Positions 41,116-42,703 of a DNA stretch of 42,703 bases are shown one piece after another. The notes beneath the pieces are model-generated. The model was not told the origin of the DNA. It made no database searches and saw nothing but the letters and a program-made list of their open reading frames with translations. The position numbers and the translations under genes were made by a program. Position 1 is the stretch's first letter. The number at the start of each line of letters is the position of its first letter. The stretch is from a bacterium CPR1 (GTDB taxonomy: Bacteria; Vulcanimicrobiota; Xenobia; Xenobiales; QWHO01): positions 1-42,703 of the forward strand of contig QWHO01000003.1 in the NCBI GenBank assembly GCA_021404945.1, in the 5' to 3' direction.

Positions 41116-41213
41116 CGGCCTGGTTTCTCGGCTGCGACCTGGACAAGCAGCCAGAGAGGATCGGCCGGCCGGCCTATCGAGGGTGGGTGCGCTGGCTCAG
41201 TTGGCTGCGCTGA
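41112..41213 (+). CDS. Very short frame after the dehydratase, possibly a truncated gene
   Basis: 33 aa; GTG shares GTGA with the dehydratase stop, the coupling used for many gene pairs here. It reads MTAWFLGCDLDKQPERIG and ends WLSWLR. GCDL resembles the start of phosphopantetheinyl transferases, which would suit a PKS dehydratase neighbour, but nothing follows. It could be the remnant of a gene cut by the convergent BAAT-family gene. Weak. Confidence 0.3.
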   Translation: MTAWFLGCDLDKQPERIGRPAYRGWVRWLSWLR

Positions 41214-42252
41214 AGAAGCTCAAGAGCTTTTCCCAGCAGGCCCTTTGAGCCTGAGCCTGGTGGGCCGGTCGCCCCCCCAGATCGGCCAGAAAGCCCGTGG
41301 GACGGTGGGGAACCCCGCGCTCAGGTCCGAGCAGGTGGCCGGCCTGCTCAAAGGTGACGTGCTCGGCCGGAAACTCCTGTCCCACTTTGCGCAATCGCTG
41401 CATGGCAAGCTCGGAGAAGGCCGAGGCGGGCCAGTAACCATCCTGCTGACCCGATAGCAAAAGCAGGGGGGCTTCGATCTTTTCCACCGGGATGCGTCCG
41501 ACATCCCGGCGCTCGCGGTCGGCCACGGCGGCCTCGTAGGCTTCGCGTTGCAGGCACTTGACCTGAGTGAAGTCGACCTTGATTCCCGGCACACCCAACC
41601 AGGAGTCGGCGAAAGCCAGCCCGCTGCCCGAGCAGATCGCCAGGGTGTCCAGCCTGGGCCGCCTGGTTGCAGCCAGCAGGGCATATTCTCCCGCTCGTCC
41701 GGTGGCGCAAAGATGGACCTGCTGGTGGTCGCGAGCCAGCTCGGTCAGCCGTTGGCTCAACCACTCCAGCGGAACCGGCCGCGGCGGTAGAGCCAGAGCC
41801 CAACTGGTCAGCCCATGCTGGGCAAGCATGGCGGCTCCCTCGCGAGGCAGGCCCTGACTGCCCAGAAGGAGCACCGCTCCTCGGCCTGCCTGCCCGCGGA
41901 AGAGCTCGCCCGCTCCAAAGGCCTCGCCGGACCGTCCGACCAGCCGGGTCACCTCCGCCCGGCAGGCCTCATGGTGGGGGCTACTGGCGATGAGCTGCAT
42001 CCTGGCTGGTCCGGGCTCGAGTTCGAAGGGCTCGCTCTGGGGATCGAGGGGAGCCATCGACCACAGGAGCCCGACCGGATCGAACCCGAAGTAGCTGGCC
42101 TCGAGCGGAGTGTCCCGGGCGGGATCGACCGTGCCGTCCGACTGAGCTGCAAAGCGGGCCCAGGCTTCCCAGGGCCTGCCCTTCCGGTCCGCGAGTCGGG
42201 CGCGCAGGTCCACGACGTCCAGGGGGGCGCAGCCCTCCACCCGGAGAGGCAC
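41197..42252 (-). CDS. BAAT/acyl-CoA thioesterase-family protein without the catalytic nucleophile
   Basis: 351 aa from GTG 42252; homology (PFDQPVPLRVEGCAP) starts about 6 codons further up, where only a CTG (42270) is available. The N-terminal ~100 residues are the beta-sandwich of the bile acid-CoA:amino acid N-acyltransferase family (YFGFDPVGLLWSMAPL). An alpha/beta-hydrolase fold follows. The triad Asp is seen in SGQQDGYW and the His in QAGHLL. The nucleophile elbow, usually G-x-[SC]-x-G-G-E, reads A-T-G-R-A-G-E, so Gly replaces Ser/Cys. It may be non-catalytic or use another residue (Cys two before). It overlaps the end of the 33-aa frame by 17 nt. Confidence 0.72.
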   Translation of the reverse strand: MPLRVEGCAPLDVVDLRARLADRKGRPWEAWARFAAQSDGTVDPARDTPLEASYFGFDPVGLLWSMAPLDPQSEPFELEPGPARMQLIASSPHHEACRAEVTRLVGRSGEAFGAGELFRGQAGRGAVLLLGSQGLPREGAAMLAQHGLTSWALALPPRPVPLEWLSQRLTELARDHQQVHLCATGRAGEYALLAATRRPRLDTLAICSGSGLAFADSWLGVPGIKVDFTQVKCLQREAYEAAVADRERRDVGRIPVEKIEAPLLLLSGQQDGYWPASAFSELAMQRLRKVGQEFPAEHVTFEQAGHLLGPERGVPHRPTGFLADLGGRPAHQAQAQRACWEKLLSFFSAAN

Positions 42253-42283
42253 CGGTTGGTCGAACGGCAGGGGGGTCGGGGGG

Positions 42284-42312
42284 GCATGTGTCGCTCCCGG
42301 AGTGACACATGC
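42284..42312. promoter_or_regulatory. Long inverted repeat just upstream of the BAAT-family gene
   Basis: GCATGTGTC (42284-42292) and GACACATGC (42304-42312) are perfect arms; inside, CTCC and GGAG extend the pairing, with G-T wobbles. It lies 32 bp before the GTG and just after a terminator, so an operator for a dimeric repressor or an mRNA hairpin are both possible. Confidence 0.45.
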
Positions 42313-42327
42313 CGGGCCTGCCTGAGG

Positions 42328-42361
42328 AAAACAAAGAAGCGCCCGCCAGAGGCGCGCGCTT
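42328..42361 (-). terminator. Intrinsic terminator of the NAG-repeat gene
   Basis: AAGCGC/GCGCTT plus CGCC/GGCG arms (42337-42361, loop AGA, one mismatch), followed on the minus strand by CTTTGTTTT. It lies 30 bp past the stop of the gene at 42391, which supports that gene's frame. Confidence 0.7.
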
Positions 42362-42390
42362 CCAGGGTTGACGGGGGTTGACGGGGAGGC

Positions 42391-42703
42391 TCAGTAAGCC
42401 TGGTTTCCGCCCCCCCCACCGCCGCTCCGCTTGCGGGCGACCGACCAGGCACCGCCAGCACTCGGCCCGCGAGCAGCACTGCCCGCGTTCCCGGCGTTCC
42501 CGGCGTTTCCGGCATTCCCCGCGTTCCCCGCGTTCCGGCGTCGACCGGCGTTGCCGGCGTTGCCAGCGTTCCCGGCGTTGCCAGCGTTCCCGGCGTTGCC
42601 AGCGTTCCCGGCGTTGCCAGCATTCCCGGCGTTGCCAGCATTCCCGGCGTTGCCAGCATTCCCGGCGTTGCCAGCATTCCCGGCGTTGCCAGCATTCCCG
42701 GCG
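42391..42703 (-). CDS. C-terminal end of a protein with Asn-Ala-Gly triplet repeats (cut at window edge)
   Basis: Open from the right edge to a TGA at 42391, about 103 codons. About 70 residues are an almost pure (Gly-Asn-Ala)n repeat, broken once by GRR. The tail is SAARGPSAGGAWSVARKRSGGGGGGGNQAY or similar, split by a basic patch. Glycine at every third position is collagen-like in spacing, but with Asn and Ala it is more likely a low-complexity surface or spore-coat-type region. A terminator follows at the right distance. The frame giving LATPGM repeats overlaps the BAAT gene and was not chosen. The N-terminus is outside the window. Confidence 0.6.
   Translation of the reverse strand, partial: AGNAGNAGNAGNAGNAGNAGNAGNAGNAGNAGNAGNAGNAGNAGNAGNAGNAGRRRNAGNAGNAGNAGNAGNAGSAARGPSAGGAWSVARKRSGGGGGGNQAY
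42484..42703. repeat. Tandem 18-bp repeats (9-bp sub-units)
   Basis: The unit TTCCCGGCGTTGCCAGCA repeats almost perfectly to the window end, with more varied 9-bp units (GTTCCCGGC, GTTGCCAGC) further left. It codes for Asn-Ala-Gly on the minus strand. The absence of unique spacers excludes CRISPR. Confidence 0.85.

Noticed and set aside
41949-42695. Minus-strand frame with LATPGM repeats
   Set aside because: It runs deep into the BAAT-family gene; the NAG frame ends just before a terminator instead.
42484-42703. CRISPR array at the right end
   Set aside because: Units are contiguous 9/18-bp coding repeats without unique spacers.
1-42703. tRNA, rRNA, insertion sequences, riboswitches
   Set aside because: None seen by eye; no transposase-like frame and no recognisable RNA fold. 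A covariance-model scan would be needed to exclude small RNAs.

Overview
The window is a high-GC bacterial segment from a lineage I cannot name from sequence alone. It does not read as a typical proteobacterium or actinobacterium. The first ~860 bases look like a fragment of a betaproteobacterial-type mfd gene joined in frame to a PilZ gene of the host, so the left edge may be a chimeric (metagenomic) join. The right edge stops inside an Asn-Ala-Gly triplet-repeat gene, where short-read assemblies often break. Genes are tightly packed, with stop/start overlaps (ATGA, GTGA, TTGA), frequent GTG/TTG starts, and several genes with a -10-like TANNNT only 6-7 nt before the start codon, which suggests leaderless mRNAs.

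Layout. 1-1318: mfd fragment and PilZ fragment (minus). 1406-5902: apparent operon of a RecA-like ATPase, an ATP-dependent DNA ligase and a DUF5685/Cys-rich/zf-TFIIB protein. 5892-6947: AIM24-family protein (minus). 7182-23128: a nitrogen-oxide respiration island. It holds a PAS-GAF-SARP-type regulator preceded by an FNR-type box, then cytochrome c, narG, narH, narJ, narI, a 65-aa protein, narK, a DMT transporter, a minus-strand coiled-coil gene, and a Cu(A)-subunit / heme-copper subunit I / SenC cluster. Subunit I lacks the catalytic tyrosine and looks like an sNOR-type NO reductase. 23142-28566: a helical zinc-ribbon protein, an EF-hand protein (both minus) and a large helical protein ending in eight YKSG repeats (plus). 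28849-30336: a perfect FNR box with a -10 at class II spacing, followed by DUF3079, a small His/Glu-rich protein with a C-terminal encapsulation-like peptide, and a family-1 encapsulin shell. 30341-33420: two prenyltransferase/squalene-cyclase-fold proteins around a small coiled-coil gene. 33506-36675: a zinc-ribbon membrane protein, a YgeW-type carbamoyltransferase and a cyclic-nucleotide-binding regulator. 36620-40066 (minus): MUG-type uracil glycosylase, a secreted small protein and a large helical-repeat protein. 40336-42703: PKS-type dehydratase fold, BAAT/acyl-CoA thioesterase family protein lacking its nucleophile, and the (NAG)n repeat protein.

How the genes may work together (inference). 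The two FNR-type boxes share the same 4-nt spacer and place the SARP-type regulator and the encapsulin operon in one low-oxygen/NO regulon. A SARP-like direct repeat before the cytochrome c/nar operon suggests that the regulator activates nitrate reduction. NarGHI makes nitrite, NarK exchanges it, and the sNOR-like oxidase may remove NO. The encapsulin with its small candidate metal-binding cargo is the best candidate for a new system: a nanocompartment induced under nitrate/NO respiration. No FNR protein with the usual recognition helix, no nitrite reductase, no tRNA or rRNA, and no CRISPR array was found.
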